The notes under the pieces: model-generated
Database searches by the model: none
The model's input: only the letters and a program-made list of their open reading frames with translations
Told to the model about the DNA's origin: nothing
Translations under genes and position numbers: made by a program
Source: Proteus columbae
GTDB taxonomy: Bacteria > Pseudomonadota > Gammaproteobacteria > Enterobacterales > Enterobacteriaceae
Direction of reading: 5' to 3'
Assembly: GCF_002777965.1 (NCBI RefSeq)
Contig: NZ_NGVR01000008.1
Span: 62,001 to 126,000, forward strand
DNA length: 64,000 bases
Shown here: positions 11,876-22,028 of the stretch, piece after piece
Numbering within the stretch: position 1 is the first letter of the stretch
Layout of the letters: every line of letters begins with the position of its first letter

Positions 11876-12172
11876 ATGGCGCTTACAAAAGCTGAAATGG
11901 CAGAAAATCTGTTTGAAAAACTTGGTGTTAGCAAACGCGATGCAAAAGACCTTGTAGAATCCTTTTTTGAGGAAGTGCGTCGTTCTCTTGAAAATGGGGA
12001 ACAGGTGAAACTGTCTGGATTCGGAAACTTTGACCTGCGTGATAAAAATCAGCGCCCAGGTCGTAATCCGAAAACTGGGGAAGACATTCCTATTACAGCT
12101 CGCCGTGTTGTTACTTTCCGCCCAGGACAAAAGTTAAAAAGCCGGGTTGAGAGCGCGACACCAAAAGAGTAA
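11876..12172 (+). CDS. ihfA: Integration host factor alpha subunit
   Basis: A DNA-bending nucleoid protein that pairs with IhfB. It has 98 residues with the HU/IHF fold: [23 protein letters not shown] at the start, the beta arm [27 protein letters not shown] with the intercalating proline, and a short C-terminal helix. It is the last gene of the thrS-to-ihfA cluster and in E. coli is also served by promoters within pheT. A strong terminator follows. Confidence 0.98.
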   Translation: MALTKAEMAENLFEKLGVSKRDAKDLVESFFEEVRRSLENGEQVKLSGFGNFDLRDKNQRPGRNPKTGEDIPITARRVVTFRPGQKLKSRVESATPKE

Positions 12173-12190
12173 GATTTAAAAAACATCCAA

Positions 12191-12218
12191 AACGGCTTTC
12201 TTTGAAAGCCGTTTTTTT
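12191..12218 (+). terminator. Rho-independent terminator after ihfA
   Basis: AACGGCTTTC and GAAAGCCGTT pair around TTT and are followed by a run of seven T. Confidence 0.92.
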
Positions 12219-12552
12219 ATCATTATTATCTGTATTTAATTTTGATGATAAACGCATTGGGGTATTTATATTTATCAATATAGTCTGAATAGATATTTCT
12301 ATTTGGATGGAAGGTTTTTATTTTTTCACTGTCTTTCTTTTTATTCTCATTTCTTATTTTGACTCTTTCTTTTTATCTCTTGCCTGTATCAACACAGTGA
12401 TAGTTAATCTCAATTTTTTCTTCATTATTAGAGACAGGCTTACATGTTCTAAATTTAGTTTTTCATCATTGAATGCGAACATGTTATGTTACTAAAAAAT
12501 TATTTTATAAATAAAAACAGTAAGAGCCGTTGTTGCATGGATAGGGAATGAA
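12219..12552. other. Intergenic region before btuC
   Basis: The stretch is unusually pyrimidine-rich on the plus strand (about 12310-12430). It contains a spaced inverted repeat ACATGTTC / GAACATGT (about 12443-12485). There is no cobalamin riboswitch B-box and no convincing gene; a 62-codon frame here is low-complexity Phe/Ile/Leu sequence. Confidence 0.4.
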
Positions 12553-13563
12553 ATGAATAAAGAAGTTAATCCACTGATTAAATTAACTAAAAGACAACGC
12601 ATTGATGACAGAAAAAAGCTGTTTCTAATGGCATTAGTATTATGTTTCTTGTTTATTTTTTCCCTCTCTGTTGGTGAGATTACGCTATTTCCACATCAAT
12701 GGTTAACAGATGAAGCCCATCTATTTGTTTGGCAGATCCGTTTACCAAGGATACTTGCAGTTGTGACTGTTGGTGCCAGCCTAGCAATTGCTGGTGCCAT
12801 TATGCAGGCTCTATTCCAAAATCCACTTGCAGAGCCAGGATTACTAGGAGTAAGTAGTGGTGCGGGAGTGTGTGTTGTATTACTCATTGTTTTACAAATT
12901 AGTTTAAGCCCTTGGTTAATAAGTGGTGCAGCGATATTCGGTGCATTAGGAATTACTCTCATATTAATGTTTTTTACTCGCATAAGAAAGCTGTCCAATG
13001 CTCAGTTACTATTAATTGGTGTGGCATTAGGTGTTCTGGCAAGCGCGATAATGACTTGGCTGGTTTATTTCAGTTCAGCTTTGGATCTAAGACAATTAAT
13101 GTATTGGTTAATGGGTAGTTTTAGTGGCATTGATTGGCGTCATCAAATCTTATTTTGGGCTCTTATACCCATTGTCTTAGTTCTTATTCTACAAGCCGAT
13201 GTTCTTAATTATTTATCTCTAGGTTCATTCAGAGCAAAGCAATTAGGTATATCCGTTAACCAATGGCGAAATTGGTTTATTTTAGCCGTTGGGTTATTGA
13301 TAGGGTTGAGTGTTGCTTTAGCGGGCGCTATAAGCTTTGTAGGACTTGTTGTACCGCATTTATTAAGACTGTGTGGATTAACTCATTATAAAACGTTATT
13401 ACCAGCATGTGCGCTTGCTGGTGGCGGATTGTTATTGCTTGCTGATCTATTATCTCGCTTGATTTTAAATGGTGCAGAAGTTCCTATAGGTGTGATTACA
13501 GCAACGCTTGGTGCGCCTTTATTTATCTGGTTATTGGCAACAAAAGAGATGGGGCGTTTGTAA
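12553..13563 (+). CDS. btuC: Vitamin B12 ABC transporter permease BtuC
   Basis: This inner-membrane permease moves cobalamin delivered by BtuF into the cytoplasm. It has 336 residues with about ten helices and the FecCD-family landmarks VWQIRLPRILAVVTVGASLAIAGAIMQALFQNPLAEPGLLGVSSGAG near the N terminus and LAGAISFVGLVVPHLLRLCGL later. Similarity to E. coli BtuC is clear throughout (LRQLMYWLMGSFSGIDWR). btuD starts immediately after the stop; the btuE gene found between them in E. coli is absent. Confidence 0.95.
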   Translation: MNKEVNPLIKLTKRQRIDDRKKLFLMALVLCFLFIFSLSVGEITLFPHQWLTDEAHLFVWQIRLPRILAVVTVGASLAIAGAIMQALFQNPLAEPGLLGVSSGAGVCVVLLIVLQISLSPWLISGAAIFGALGITLILMFFTRIRKLSNAQLLLIGVALGVLASAIMTWLVYFSSALDLRQLMYWLMGSFSGIDWRHQILFWALIPIVLVLILQADVLNYLSLGSFRAKQLGISVNQWRNWFILAVGLLIGLSVALAGAISFVGLVVPHLLRLCGLTHYKTLLPACALAGGGLLLLADLLSRLILNGAEVPIGVITATLGAPLFIWLLATKEMGRL

Positions 13564-13564
13564 T

Positions 13565-14314
13565 ATGGCGTTACTTAAACTTGATAATTTAAGTGTTAAT
13601 AATCGACTTAACGCATTTACAGAGCAAATAAATTATGGCGAACGTGTCCACTTAATTGGCGCAAATGGCGCGGGAAAAAGCACACTTTTAATGGCGATCG
13701 CGGGAGAGCTTCCATTTAATGGTGAAATCATTCTAAACGAAACTTCAATAAGACATTATAAATATGATGATCTTTCTAGAATGCAGAGCATTGTTATACA
13801 ACAATTGGAAGCTTTATCATTTATGCCTGTTTTTCATTATCTCTCGCTATATCATAAATTGTCAAAAATGGATGTTCAGCAATTAAATATGCTGTTAAAT
13901 GATTTTAAAATTGACAAATTATTGTCAAAAAACATTCATCATTTATCAGGAGGCGAATGGCAGAGGGTTAGAATTGTTGGTGCATTTATCCAATTATGGT
14001 CAAGTTATGATTTAAAAGGAAAATTAATGTTACTTGATGAACCAACGAATAACTTAGATGTCGTACAGTTGGCAATTTTGGATAAGTGGGTTGATAAATT
14101 TTGCCAACAAGGTGGTGCCGTTATTATGAGTACACATAATTTGAATCATTCCTATCAAAAAGCAAACAGAGTTTGGCTCATAAAAAATGGATATTTGGTT
14201 AATTCTGGCGCATCTGTACTCTTATTGGACGAAAAATTATTATCAACTACATTTAATACAAATATCAAGTGCATCAATGATGTTGATCATATTGATTGGC
14301 GGGTTTTACAATAA
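13565..14314 (+). CDS. btuD: Vitamin B12 ABC transporter ATPase BtuD
   Basis: ATPase of BtuCDF, 249 residues as in E. coli. It has Walker A GANGAGKST (about 36-44), the signature LSGGEWQRVRI (about 126-136), and Walker B LMLLDEPTNNLD (about 157-168). The ATG at 13565 is preferred over an upstream GTG inside btuC because MALLKLDNLSV is the family N terminus and it directly follows the btuC stop. The gene is the last of a two-gene unit; the arn operon begins 145 bases later. Confidence 0.95.
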   Translation: MALLKLDNLSVNNRLNAFTEQINYGERVHLIGANGAGKSTLLMAIAGELPFNGEIILNETSIRHYKYDDLSRMQSIVIQQLEALSFMPVFHYLSLYHKLSKMDVQQLNMLLNDFKIDKLLSKNIHHLSGGEWQRVRIVGAFIQLWSSYDLKGKLMLLDEPTNNLDVVQLAILDKWVDKFCQQGGAVIMSTHNLNHSYQKANRVWLIKNGYLVNSGASVLLLDEKLLSTTFNTNIKCINDVDHIDWRVLQ

Positions 14315-14358
14315 TATGGCTATTGTTAAGCTTATCCCCAAGTAATTATTAAGGTTTC

Positions 14359-14375
14359 TTTAATGTTTTCTTAAT
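14359..14375 (+). promoter_or_regulatory. PmrA-type box upstream of arnB
   Basis: TTTAAT-GTTTT-CTTAAT matches YTTAAK-N5-YTTAAK, the direct-repeat consensus published for PmrA (BasR) in Salmonella, about 85 bases before arnB. In Proteus the RppA/RppB system is credited with arn control, so the factor that binds here is an inference. Confidence 0.6.
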
Positions 14376-14423
14376 AAGACGGATGTCGGTGAACAATAGT
14401 TTGTATATAATTGTTTTTTCTTT

Positions 14424-14442
14424 ATTCATTCATTCATTCATT
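14424..14442 (+). repeat. Tetranucleotide repeat (ATTC)4 in the arn leader
   Basis: Four ATTC units plus ATT stand 17 bases before the arnB start codon, between the PmrA-type box and the ribosome site. A short repeat of this kind can change length by slipped pairing; with only four units the rate would be low. Confidence 0.8.
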
Positions 14443-14459
14443 AATTAGGCTACATTTTT

Positions 14460-15605
14460 ATGAGTCACTTCCTTCCTTTCTCTCGCCCTGCGATTGGCGA
14501 TGAAGAAATCAAAGCCGTTGAGGATGTACTGCGTTCAGGTTGGATTACAACAGGCCCTCAAAATCATCAATTAGAGCAAGATTTTTGTGAAAAATTTGGT
14601 AGCAAACATGCTATCGCAATTTGCTCTGCCACTGCGGGTATGCATGTTGTTTTAATGGCGATGGGAATTGGCGCTGGTGATGAAGTTATCACACCATCAC
14701 AAACTTGGGTTTCGACGATGAACATCATTACATTACTTGGTGCAGAGCCAGTGATGATTGATGTTGACCGTGATACTTTGATGGTGAGTGCAGAAGATGT
14801 CAAAAAAGCGATTACACCTAGAACGAAAGCAATTATTCCGGTTCATTATGCGGGTGCACCTTGCGATCTTGATGCATTAAGAAAAGTTGCACAAGATGCA
14901 GGAATCCCTCTTATTGAAGATGCAGCGCATGCTATTGGTACTCGCTATAAAAATGAATGGATTGGTGAAAAAGGAACCTCCATTTTCTCTTTCCACGCAA
15001 TTAAGAACGTAACTTGTGCAGAAGGAGGATTAGTTGTTACTGATAATGACGAATTGGCTAATAGAGTACGTTGCTTAAAATTCCACGGTTTAGGGGTAGA
15101 TGCCTTTGATAGACAAATTCAAGGTCGTAAACCTCAAGCAGAAGTTGTTGAACCTGGTTACAAATACAACTTATCTGATATTCATGCAGCTATTGCTGTG
15201 GTGCAATTAAGACGTTTAGATGAAATGAATGCTAAACGTGCTGAGTTAGTTGCACTGTATCGTGAAAAACTCAAAGATTCTTCATTAGAAATGTTGAGTG
15301 TCCCTGAATATTCACATTTACATGCAAATCACCTATTTATGGTGAGAGTAGATAAAAATGCCTGTGGTATCGATCGTGATGCCTTTATGGAGAAATTGAA
15401 GCAAAAAGATATTGGTACAGGGCTTCATTTCCGTGCTGCGCACACACAAAAATATTATCGTGAGCGCTATCCTTCTTTATCCCTTCCTCAATCAGAATGG
15501 AACTCTGCAACGTTATGCTCGCTGCCACTGTTTCCTGATATGAATAATGAAGATGTTATTCGCGTTGTAGATGCGATCAATGAAATTCTTTCGGAGCATA
15601 TTTAA
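14460..15605 (+). CDS. arnB: UDP-4-amino-4-deoxy-L-arabinose aminotransferase
   Basis: This PLP enzyme transfers an amino group from glutamate to UDP-4-keto-pentose in the pathway that adds L-Ara4N to lipid A. It has 381 residues and belongs to the DegT/DnrJ/EryC1 family. The start [29 protein letters not shown] and the PLP-lysine region [17 protein letters not shown] (Lys about 183) match E. coli ArnB. It is the first gene of arnBCADTEF, and the next start codon directly follows its stop. The modification is the basis of the intrinsic polymyxin resistance of Proteus. Confidence 0.97.
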   Translation: MSHFLPFSRPAIGDEEIKAVEDVLRSGWITTGPQNHQLEQDFCEKFGSKHAIAICSATAGMHVVLMAMGIGAGDEVITPSQTWVSTMNIITLLGAEPVMIDVDRDTLMVSAEDVKKAITPRTKAIIPVHYAGAPCDLDALRKVAQDAGIPLIEDAAHAIGTRYKNEWIGEKGTSIFSFHAIKNVTCAEGGLVVTDNDELANRVRCLKFHGLGVDAFDRQIQGRKPQAEVVEPGYKYNLSDIHAAIAVVQLRRLDEMNAKRAELVALYREKLKDSSLEMLSVPEYSHLHANHLFMVRVDKNACGIDRDAFMEKLKQKDIGTGLHFRAAHTQKYYRERYPSLSLPQSEWNSATLCSLPLFPDMNNEDVIRVVDAINEILSEHI

Positions 15606-16586
15606 GTGTCAACATTTGATGAAATCAAGAAAGTATCGGTTGTAATCCCCGTTTATAACGAGGAAGAGAGCCTTCCTCAGCTTTTAGAACGTACAATTAA
15701 GAGCTGTAAACAATTAAAACAAGAATATGAACTGATCCTTGTTGATGATGGCAGTAGTGACAATTCAGCTAAGATGTTAGAAGAAGCGGCTGCAATTGAA
15801 GAAAATCACGTTATTGCAATTATTTTAAACCGTAATTACGGTCAACACTCCGCAATTATGGCCGGTTTTAATCAAGCTGATGGTGATTTAGTGATCACCT
15901 TGGATGCTGATTTACAAAATCCACCTGAAGAGATCCCAAGACTTGTTGCGACTGCTGAAGAAGGGTATGACGTTGTCGGAACTCGTCGTCGCAACCGCCA
16001 AGATTCATGGTTTCGTAAAACCGCTTCAAAAATGATCAACTCAATGATCACTAAAGCAACGGGTCGCTCTATGGGAGACTACGGTTGTATGTTGCGTGCT
16101 TATCGTCGCCACATTGTTGAAGCGATGTTACAGTGTCACGAAAGAAGTACATTTATTCCAATTCTTGCGAACACATTCGCTCGTCGTACTATTGAAATTG
16201 ATGTCGCACACGCAGAACGTGAATATGGCGATTCAAAATACAGCTTTTTAAAGCTTATTAATTTAATGTACGACCTATTAACTTGTCTTACCACGGCACC
16301 ATTACGTTTATTAAGCATCGTCGGCAGTGTGATCGCTGTATCTGGCTTTGTTTTAGCCTTACTGTTGATTATTTTACGTATTATTTTCGGTGCAATGTGG
16401 GCCGCTGAAGGTGTATTTACACTTTTCGCAATCTTATTTATGTTTATCGGAGCGCAGTTCGTTGCAATGGGCTTATTAGGTGAATATATAGGCCGAATTT
16501 ATAATGATGTAAGAGCGCGTCCTCGGTATTTTATCCAAAAAGTGGTTGGCGTTAATAAACCCAACGAAGATCAGGAAAAAGACTAA
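15606..16586 (+). CDS. arnC: Undecaprenyl-phosphate L-Ara4FN transferase
   Basis: An inner-membrane GT2 glycosyltransferase that moves formylated aminoarabinose from UDP to undecaprenyl phosphate. It has 326 residues. The catalytic domain has [19 protein letters not shown] and the DXD-type motif [18 protein letters not shown]; two C-terminal helices (about 235-260 and 270-295) anchor it. The start is GTG, placed directly after the arnB stop. Its stop overlaps the arnA ATG. Confidence 0.97.
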   Translation: MSTFDEIKKVSVVIPVYNEEESLPQLLERTIKSCKQLKQEYELILVDDGSSDNSAKMLEEAAAIEENHVIAIILNRNYGQHSAIMAGFNQADGDLVITLDADLQNPPEEIPRLVATAEEGYDVVGTRRRNRQDSWFRKTASKMINSMITKATGRSMGDYGCMLRAYRRHIVEAMLQCHERSTFIPILANTFARRTIEIDVAHAEREYGDSKYSFLKLINLMYDLLTCLTTAPLRLLSIVGSVIAVSGFVLALLLIILRIIFGAMWAAEGVFTLFAILFMFIGAQFVAMGLLGEYIGRIYNDVRARPRYFIQKVVGVNKPNEDQEKD

Positions 16587-18568
16587 TGAAAGCAATAGTA
16601 TTTGCCTATCACGATATTGGCTGTGTTGGTTTAAAAGCACTTGAAAAAGCAGGCTATGACATCCAAGCTGTATTTACCCACACTGACGATCCTAATGAAA
16701 ATCATTTCTTCTCATCTGTTGCTCGTGTGAGTGCAGAAATGGGATTGACAGTATTTGCACCCGAAAATGTCAATCATCCATTGTGGATTGAACGTATTCG
16801 TGAAATGAAACCTGATGTCATTTTTTCTTTCTATTATCGTCACATGTTAAGTGATGAGATCCTGAATTTGGCACCTAAAGGCGCATTTAATTTACACGGT
16901 TCTTTATTACCAAAATATCGTGGTCGTGCACCAATTAACTGGGCGATTGTGAATGGTGAAACAGAAACAGGTGTTACTCTGCATAAAATGACAGCGAAAG
17001 CTGATGCTGGTGATATCGTTGCTCAAGAAAAAGTTACCATTGCAGATAATGATACTTCTCTGATTTTACATGAAAAAGTAAGAGAAGCCGCTGATAAGTT
17101 ACTTTCTAGCACATTACCGCATATTGCATCAGGTGATTATTCAACAACTGTACAAGATGAAAGCCAAGCAACTTATTTTGGCCGCCGTTGCGCTGATGAT
17201 GGTTTAATCGACTGGAATGCAGATGCAAAAACAGTTCACAATTTAGTACGTGCTGTTACAGAACCATACCCTGGTGCATTTACTTTCTTAGGTGAACGCA
17301 AAATGATTATCTGGCGTTCACGCGCTGTTGCTGATAATCAAGGCAAACGCCCTGGTACTGTTATTTCAACAGAGCCGTTAGTGATTGCATGTGCGAAAGG
17401 TGCAATTGAAGTTGTTACTGGTCAAAGCGAAAATGGTCTTTATGTTCAAGGAAGTCGTTTAGCGGCTGAAATGGGTATTGTGACCGATGTTCGTGTTGGA
17501 CCAAAAGCGACGGCACAAGTTAAACGTCGTAAACGTGTTCTGATTTTAGGTGTGAATGGCTTTATTGGTAACCATTTAACAGAGCGCCTATTGAAAGATG
17601 GTAACTATGATATTTATGGTATGGATATCGGTTCTTCTGCAATTGAGCGCTTTATTGGTAATCCACGCTTCCACTTTATTGAAGGTGACGTGAGCATTCA
17701 TACAGAATGGATTGAATACCACATTAAAAAATGTGACGTTATTCTGCCATTAGTGGCTATTGCAACGCCAATTGAATATACCCGTAATCCATTACGTGTA
17801 TTTGAATTAGACTTTGAAGAAAACTTAAAAATTGTACGTTATTGCGTTAAGTATAATAAACGTATTATTTTCCCATCCACATCAGAAGTTTATGGTATGT
17901 GTGATGATAAAGAATTTGACGAAGATAATTCACGTCTGATTGTTGGTCCAATCAATAAACAACGTTGGATTTACTCTGTATCTAAACAGTTATTAGACAG
18001 AGTTATTTGGGCTTATGGTGCCAAAGAGGATCTGAAATTTACATTATTCCGTCCATTTAACTGGATGGGACCTCGTTTAGATAACTTAAATTCAGCGCGT
18101 ATTGGTAGTTCTCGTGCAATCACACAATTAATTCTGAACTTAGTTGAAGGTTCACCAATTAAATTGGTTGATGGTGGTGAGCAAAAACGTTGTTTCACTG
18201 ATATCAATGACGGTATTGAAGCTTTATTCCGTATTATTGAAAACCGTGATAACAAATGTGATGGTCAAATTATCAATATCGGTAATCCAACTAACGAAGC
18301 AAGTATTCGCGAATTAGCAGAAATGCTGTTAGATTGCTTTGAAAAACATGAGTTACGTGGTCATTTCCCTCCATTTGCAGGCTTCAAGAAAATTGAAAGT
18401 AGCAGTTACTACGGCAAAGGCTACCAAGATGTTGAACACCGTAAGCCAAGCATTAAAAACGCAGAGCGTTTATTGGATTGGAAACCAAGTATTGAAACTC
18501 GTCAAACAGTAGAAGAAACATTAGATTTCTTCTTACGTGGCGCAGTTGAAGAATTAGGCACTAAATAG
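16586..18568 (+). CDS. arnA: Bifunctional UDP-L-Ara4N formyltransferase / UDP-glucuronate decarboxylase
   Basis: A two-domain enzyme of 660 residues, identical in length to E. coli ArnA. The N-terminal formyltransferase (about 1-304) has [20 protein letters not shown] with the catalytic Asn/His. The C-terminal NAD-dependent decarboxylase (about 315-660) has the Rossmann motif [14 protein letters not shown] and the catalytic YSVSKQ. It oxidatively decarboxylates UDP-GlcA and formylates UDP-Ara4N. It overlaps arnC by one base, and arnD follows after nine bases. Confidence 0.98.
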   Translation: MKAIVFAYHDIGCVGLKALEKAGYDIQAVFTHTDDPNENHFFSSVARVSAEMGLTVFAPENVNHPLWIERIREMKPDVIFSFYYRHMLSDEILNLAPKGAFNLHGSLLPKYRGRAPINWAIVNGETETGVTLHKMTAKADAGDIVAQEKVTIADNDTSLILHEKVREAADKLLSSTLPHIASGDYSTTVQDESQATYFGRRCADDGLIDWNADAKTVHNLVRAVTEPYPGAFTFLGERKMIIWRSRAVADNQGKRPGTVISTEPLVIACAKGAIEVVTGQSENGLYVQGSRLAAEMGIVTDVRVGPKATAQVKRRKRVLILGVNGFIGNHLTERLLKDGNYDIYGMDIGSSAIERFIGNPRFHFIEGDVSIHTEWIEYHIKKCDVILPLVAIATPIEYTRNPLRVFELDFEENLKIVRYCVKYNKRIIFPSTSEVYGMCDDKEFDEDNSRLIVGPINKQRWIYSVSKQLLDRVIWAYGAKEDLKFTLFRPFNWMGPRLDNLNSARIGSSRAITQLILNLVEGSPIKLVDGGEQKRCFTDINDGIEALFRIIENRDNKCDGQIINIGNPTNEASIRELAEMLLDCFEKHELRGHFPPFAGFKKIESSSYYGKGYQDVEHRKPSIKNAERLLDWKPSIETRQTVEETLDFFLRGAVEELGTK

Positions 18569-18577
18569 GAATAAATA

Positions 18578-19471
18578 ATGAAGAAAGTTGGTTTGAGAGT
18601 TGATGTGGATACTTATCAAGGAACGAAACAAGGTATTCCACAATTGCTGGATGTATTCGCCAGACATAACATTCATGCCAGCTTCTTCTTTAGTGTGGGT
18701 CCAGATAATATGGGGCGTCATTTATGGCGCCTTTTAAAGCCCAAATTTTTATGGAAAATGCTGAGATCTAATGCTGCATCGCTGTATGGCTTAGATATTT
18801 TATTAGCAGGAACAGCATGGCCGGGTAAAAAAATTGCTAAAAATTTAGGTTATTTGATGAAAGAAACCCAAGATGCGGGACATGAAGTTGGATTGCATTC
18901 ATGGGATCATCAAGGTTGGCAAGCAAAAGTCGGGCGTTGGTCAACAGAAGAATTAATGCAACAAGTTCGTTTAGGTGTTGAAGCACTGGAAAACGCACTT
19001 GAAAACCCTGTAAAATGTTCGGCAGTTGCTGGGTGGCGAGCAGATGAACGCGTATTAACAGTTAAAGAAACTTTTCAATTCGATTACAATAGCGATTGTC
19101 GAGGAACGCATCCTTTTAGACCTATTTTAGAAAATGGTTCTATCGGTACGGTGCAAATTCCAGTAACATTACCAACTTATGATGAAGTCGTTGGTACAAA
19201 GGTAAAGGATGAAGATTTTAATCAATTTATTATTGATGAAATCAAAAAAGACAGTGGAATACCTGTTTATACTATCCACACCGAAGTTGAAGGAATGTCA
19301 AAAGCCGCTCAATTTGAGCAGCTACTGGCAATGATTGCAAATGAAGGCATCGAATTCTGTCCGTTAAGCGATTTATTACCACTAGATAAAGAAACGCTTC
19401 CGATGGGTAAAGTTGTTCGATCTGACTTTCCAGGTCGAGAAGGCTGGTTAGGGTGCCAACAAGAGGTCTAA
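18578..19471 (+). CDS. arnD: 4-deoxy-4-formamido-L-arabinose-phosphoundecaprenol deformylase
   Basis: A polysaccharide deacetylase-family metal enzyme that removes the formyl group from undecaprenyl-P-Ara4FN. It has 297 residues. [11 protein letters not shown] carries the metal Asp pair and [13 protein letters not shown] the metal histidines. The end includes TIHTEVEGM, the family's distal active-site block. It sits in operon order between arnA and arnT with a spacing of seven bases to arnT. Confidence 0.97.
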   Translation: MKKVGLRVDVDTYQGTKQGIPQLLDVFARHNIHASFFFSVGPDNMGRHLWRLLKPKFLWKMLRSNAASLYGLDILLAGTAWPGKKIAKNLGYLMKETQDAGHEVGLHSWDHQGWQAKVGRWSTEELMQQVRLGVEALENALENPVKCSAVAGWRADERVLTVKETFQFDYNSDCRGTHPFRPILENGSIGTVQIPVTLPTYDEVVGTKVKDEDFNQFIIDEIKKDSGIPVYTIHTEVEGMSKAAQFEQLLAMIANEGIEFCPLSDLLPLDKETLPMGKVVRSDFPGREGWLGCQQEV

Positions 19472-19478
19472 CGAAACT

Positions 19479-21143
19479 ATGTTGAATAACCGGGCGAGTA
19501 AAATCGGGGCCATCCTCTTGGCTCTTTTTTTTGTTCTTACCTACTTATTTCCATTGAACAGCCGGTTATTATGGCAACCAGATGAAACCCGTTATGCGGA
19601 AATTAGCCGTGAAATGGTGGTGAGCGGGAACTGGATTGTTCCTCATATGCTCGATATTCGCTATTTTGAGAAGCCCGTTGCAGGTTATTGGATCAATAAT
19701 GTTAGCCAATTAATTTTTGGTCACACCAATTTTGCTGTACGTTTTGGCTCTGTTATTTCTATTCTCTTAAGCACATTACTTGTCTATTTATTGGCAAGAA
19801 TGATGTGGCGTAACCGTCAAGTCGCTTTTGTTTCTAGTTTAATCTATTTATCCATGTTCTTAGTGTTTAGCGTAGGTACTTACAGTGTTTTAGATCCTAT
19901 GTTGGCACTTTGGGTTACTGCGAGTATGGTTTGCTGTTTTTGGGCGCTTAAAGCTACCACAGTAAAAACACGAATATTAGCGTGGGTAACATTAGGGCTT
20001 GCATGTGGTATGGCATTTATGACCAAAGGGTTTTTAGCGTTAGCTATACCGGTCATTGTTATGATACCTATCACGCTGTATCAAAAACAATTTACGCAAA
20101 TGTTGCTCTATGGCTTACTTGCCGTATTTAGTGCGGCATTAATTAGTTTGCCGTGGGCATTGGCTATTGCTAAAGCAGAGCCGGATTATTGGCATTACTT
20201 CTTCTGGGTTGAACATATTCAGCGTTTTTCGGGTGAAGATGCTCAACATAGTTCTCCATTTTGGTACTATATCCCAGTTGTCTTATTAGGTGTGATCCCT
20301 TGGCTCGGATTACTGCCGGGCGCATTAATGGGCGCTTGGAAGAAAAGACGTAAACGTCCTGAATTATTCTTCTTATTATGCTGGTTTGTTGTTCCGTTCT
20401 TATTTTTTAGTATTGCGAAGGGTAAGCTACCGACGTATATGCTGCCATTTATGGCACCACTAGCAATGCTAATGGCGAAATATGGCGTAGATTGCGCACG
20501 CAAATTTAGAATGAAAGCGCTGCGTATTAACGGTTATATCAACATCTTTATTGGTGTCGCTGTTGTTATCGCTATTTTAGTTATCCAGCTCGTTTCTTCA
20601 AAACCTATTTATATGCCATATGAATGGTCTAAATGGGTATTAGCTATAGTGGCATTTTCATTATGGGGCATTATTGGTTATCTTTGCTCTACACTTAATG
20701 GAAAACACTGGTTATGGGCGGCGTCTTGTTCACTAGGCGTAAGCTTATGTATCGGTCAGGCAATACCAAATAGCAGCGTGGATGGAAAATTACCTCAAGA
20801 ATTTATTCGCCAAAATATAGAGACATTAAACGCAAGCAAATACATTGTGAGCAATAGTGTTGGTGTCGGCGCAGGATTAGCGTGGGAATTACAGCGTAGC
20901 GATATTTATCTTTATGAAAGAACAGGCGAATTAACTTATGGTGTTGAAGAGTATCCAGATTCTCAGCATAAATTAATTAAACCTGATAATTTTGCTCAGT
21001 GGTTAGAAGAAGCAAGAAAAGAAGGGAATGTTTCAGTAGTTATTACCTTTAAAGATCCTAAAAAATTAGCACAATTACCAAGACCTGAAGAGCTGGTGAC
21101 AAATCATCGAGTTGCTATTTTAACTTATGAGAAGCGTAATTAA
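19479..21143 (+). CDS. arnT: Lipid A L-Ara4N transferase
   Basis: This GT-C (GT83) membrane enzyme transfers L-Ara4N from undecaprenyl phosphate to lipid A phosphates at the periplasmic face. It has 554 residues and about twelve helices. The first periplasmic loop carries the metal/active-site motif WQPDETRYAEISREM (Asp35), and KGKLPTYMLPFMAPLAM is the family block near 320. The C-terminal 100 residues form the soluble domain. It overlaps the arnE ATG by one base. Confidence 0.97.
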   Translation: MLNNRASKIGAILLALFFVLTYLFPLNSRLLWQPDETRYAEISREMVVSGNWIVPHMLDIRYFEKPVAGYWINNVSQLIFGHTNFAVRFGSVISILLSTLLVYLLARMMWRNRQVAFVSSLIYLSMFLVFSVGTYSVLDPMLALWVTASMVCCFWALKATTVKTRILAWVTLGLACGMAFMTKGFLALAIPVIVMIPITLYQKQFTQMLLYGLLAVFSAALISLPWALAIAKAEPDYWHYFFWVEHIQRFSGEDAQHSSPFWYYIPVVLLGVIPWLGLLPGALMGAWKKRRKRPELFFLLCWFVVPFLFFSIAKGKLPTYMLPFMAPLAMLMAKYGVDCARKFRMKALRINGYINIFIGVAVVIAILVIQLVSSKPIYMPYEWSKWVLAIVAFSLWGIIGYLCSTLNGKHWLWAASCSLGVSLCIGQAIPNSSVDGKLPQEFIRQNIETLNASKYIVSNSVGVGAGLAWELQRSDIYLYERTGELTYGVEEYPDSQHKLIKPDNFAQWLEEARKEGNVSVVITFKDPKKLAQLPRPEELVTNHRVAILTYEKRN

Positions 21144-21484
21144 TGTCATTTGTTTTATTGCTAATCGTGAGCTTTTTGACCTGTATAGGACAAGTATGTC
21201 AAAAACAAGCGGTGGTTAGCTGGCAAAGTGACTCATTAACAAAAGCCAGAAAAACGGTTTTCTGGCTTTTTGTTGCAATTGCTATGCTTGGTTTAGGAAT
21301 GTTGTTTTGGCTCCGATTATTACAGCTCCTTCCTTTAAGTGTTGCTTACCCAATGTTGAGTATTAACTTTATTGTAGTGACCCTTATTGGCCAATTTGTT
21401 TATAAAGAGCCAGTTAATATCAAACATTGGGTTGGTATTGCGTCAATTATGATGGGTATTGTGTTAATGAGTATGCCGACATGA
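21143..21484 (+). CDS. arnE: Undecaprenyl-phosphate-L-Ara4N flippase subunit ArnE
   Basis: A 113-residue, four-helix protein of the EamA/SMR-like group that works with ArnF to flip undecaprenyl-P-Ara4N across the inner membrane. It has the FLTCIGQVCQKQAV start and LLPLSVAYPMLSINFIVVTLIG core of the family. The stop TGA overlaps the arnF ATG (ATGA). Confidence 0.95.
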   Translation: MSFVLLLIVSFLTCIGQVCQKQAVVSWQSDSLTKARKTVFWLFVAIAMLGLGMLFWLRLLQLLPLSVAYPMLSINFIVVTLIGQFVYKEPVNIKHWVGIASIMMGIVLMSMPT

Positions 21485-21879
21485 AGGGCTATCTATGGGC
21501 GGTAGGAAGTGCACTATTGGTAACGGTAGCTCAATTGTTGCTAAAGTTTGGCATGTCCGAATTACCCGCTTTACAGCTAGAAAAGCAGTGGTTTGATTTC
21601 TCATGGTTATGGGCAAATGTAACGCCACTCGCTATCGTATTTGCTGGCCTTATTGGTTATGTCCTTTCTATGGTTTGCTGGCTATTCACTTTACGTACTA
21701 TTCCGTTAAATAAAGCCTATCCGCTGATCAGCTTGAGTTATGTGTTCGTTTATATTCTTGCAGTAATATTACCTTGGTTTCAAGAAACACCATCATGGAC
21801 AAAAACAGTGGGTGTCGCATTTATCATGATTGGTGTGTGGTTAATAAGCCAAAAAACGAAAGAAGCACAAACACACTAA
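21481..21879 (+). CDS. arnF: Undecaprenyl-phosphate-L-Ara4N flippase subunit ArnF
   Basis: A 132-residue, four-helix partner of ArnE. ATG 21481 overlaps the arnE stop and yields MKGYLWAVGSALLVTVAQLLLKFGM, the usual N terminus. RTIPLNKAYPLISLSYVFVYILAV is the second-half signature. It is the last gene of the arn operon; no clear terminator was seen before nlpC, whose start is 150 bases on. Confidence 0.95.
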   Translation: MKGYLWAVGSALLVTVAQLLLKFGMSELPALQLEKQWFDFSWLWANVTPLAIVFAGLIGYVLSMVCWLFTLRTIPLNKAYPLISLSYVFVYILAVILPWFQETPSWTKTVGVAFIMIGVWLISQKTKEAQTH

Positions 21880-22028
21880 CTTAATGATTGTAGAGTTTAT
21901 CTTCTACTCCCCGTTGTTAATTGTGCGATTTATACTATCAATCATCACTCATTCATCTTCAATAACTTGTTTTTGCTTAAAAAAGCAGATAGATTTTAAA
22001 ATCTATGGTAACAATAAGGGTGGATGTA

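Noticed and set aside
12307..12495. 62-codon Phe/Leu-rich frame before btuC
   Set aside because: It reflects the pyrimidine-rich DNA; there is no sensible ribosome site, and hydrophobic residues come from T-rich codons.
12219..12552. Cobalamin riboswitch upstream of btuC
   Set aside because: I looked for the conserved B12-box and found no match; in E. coli this element precedes btuB, not btuC.
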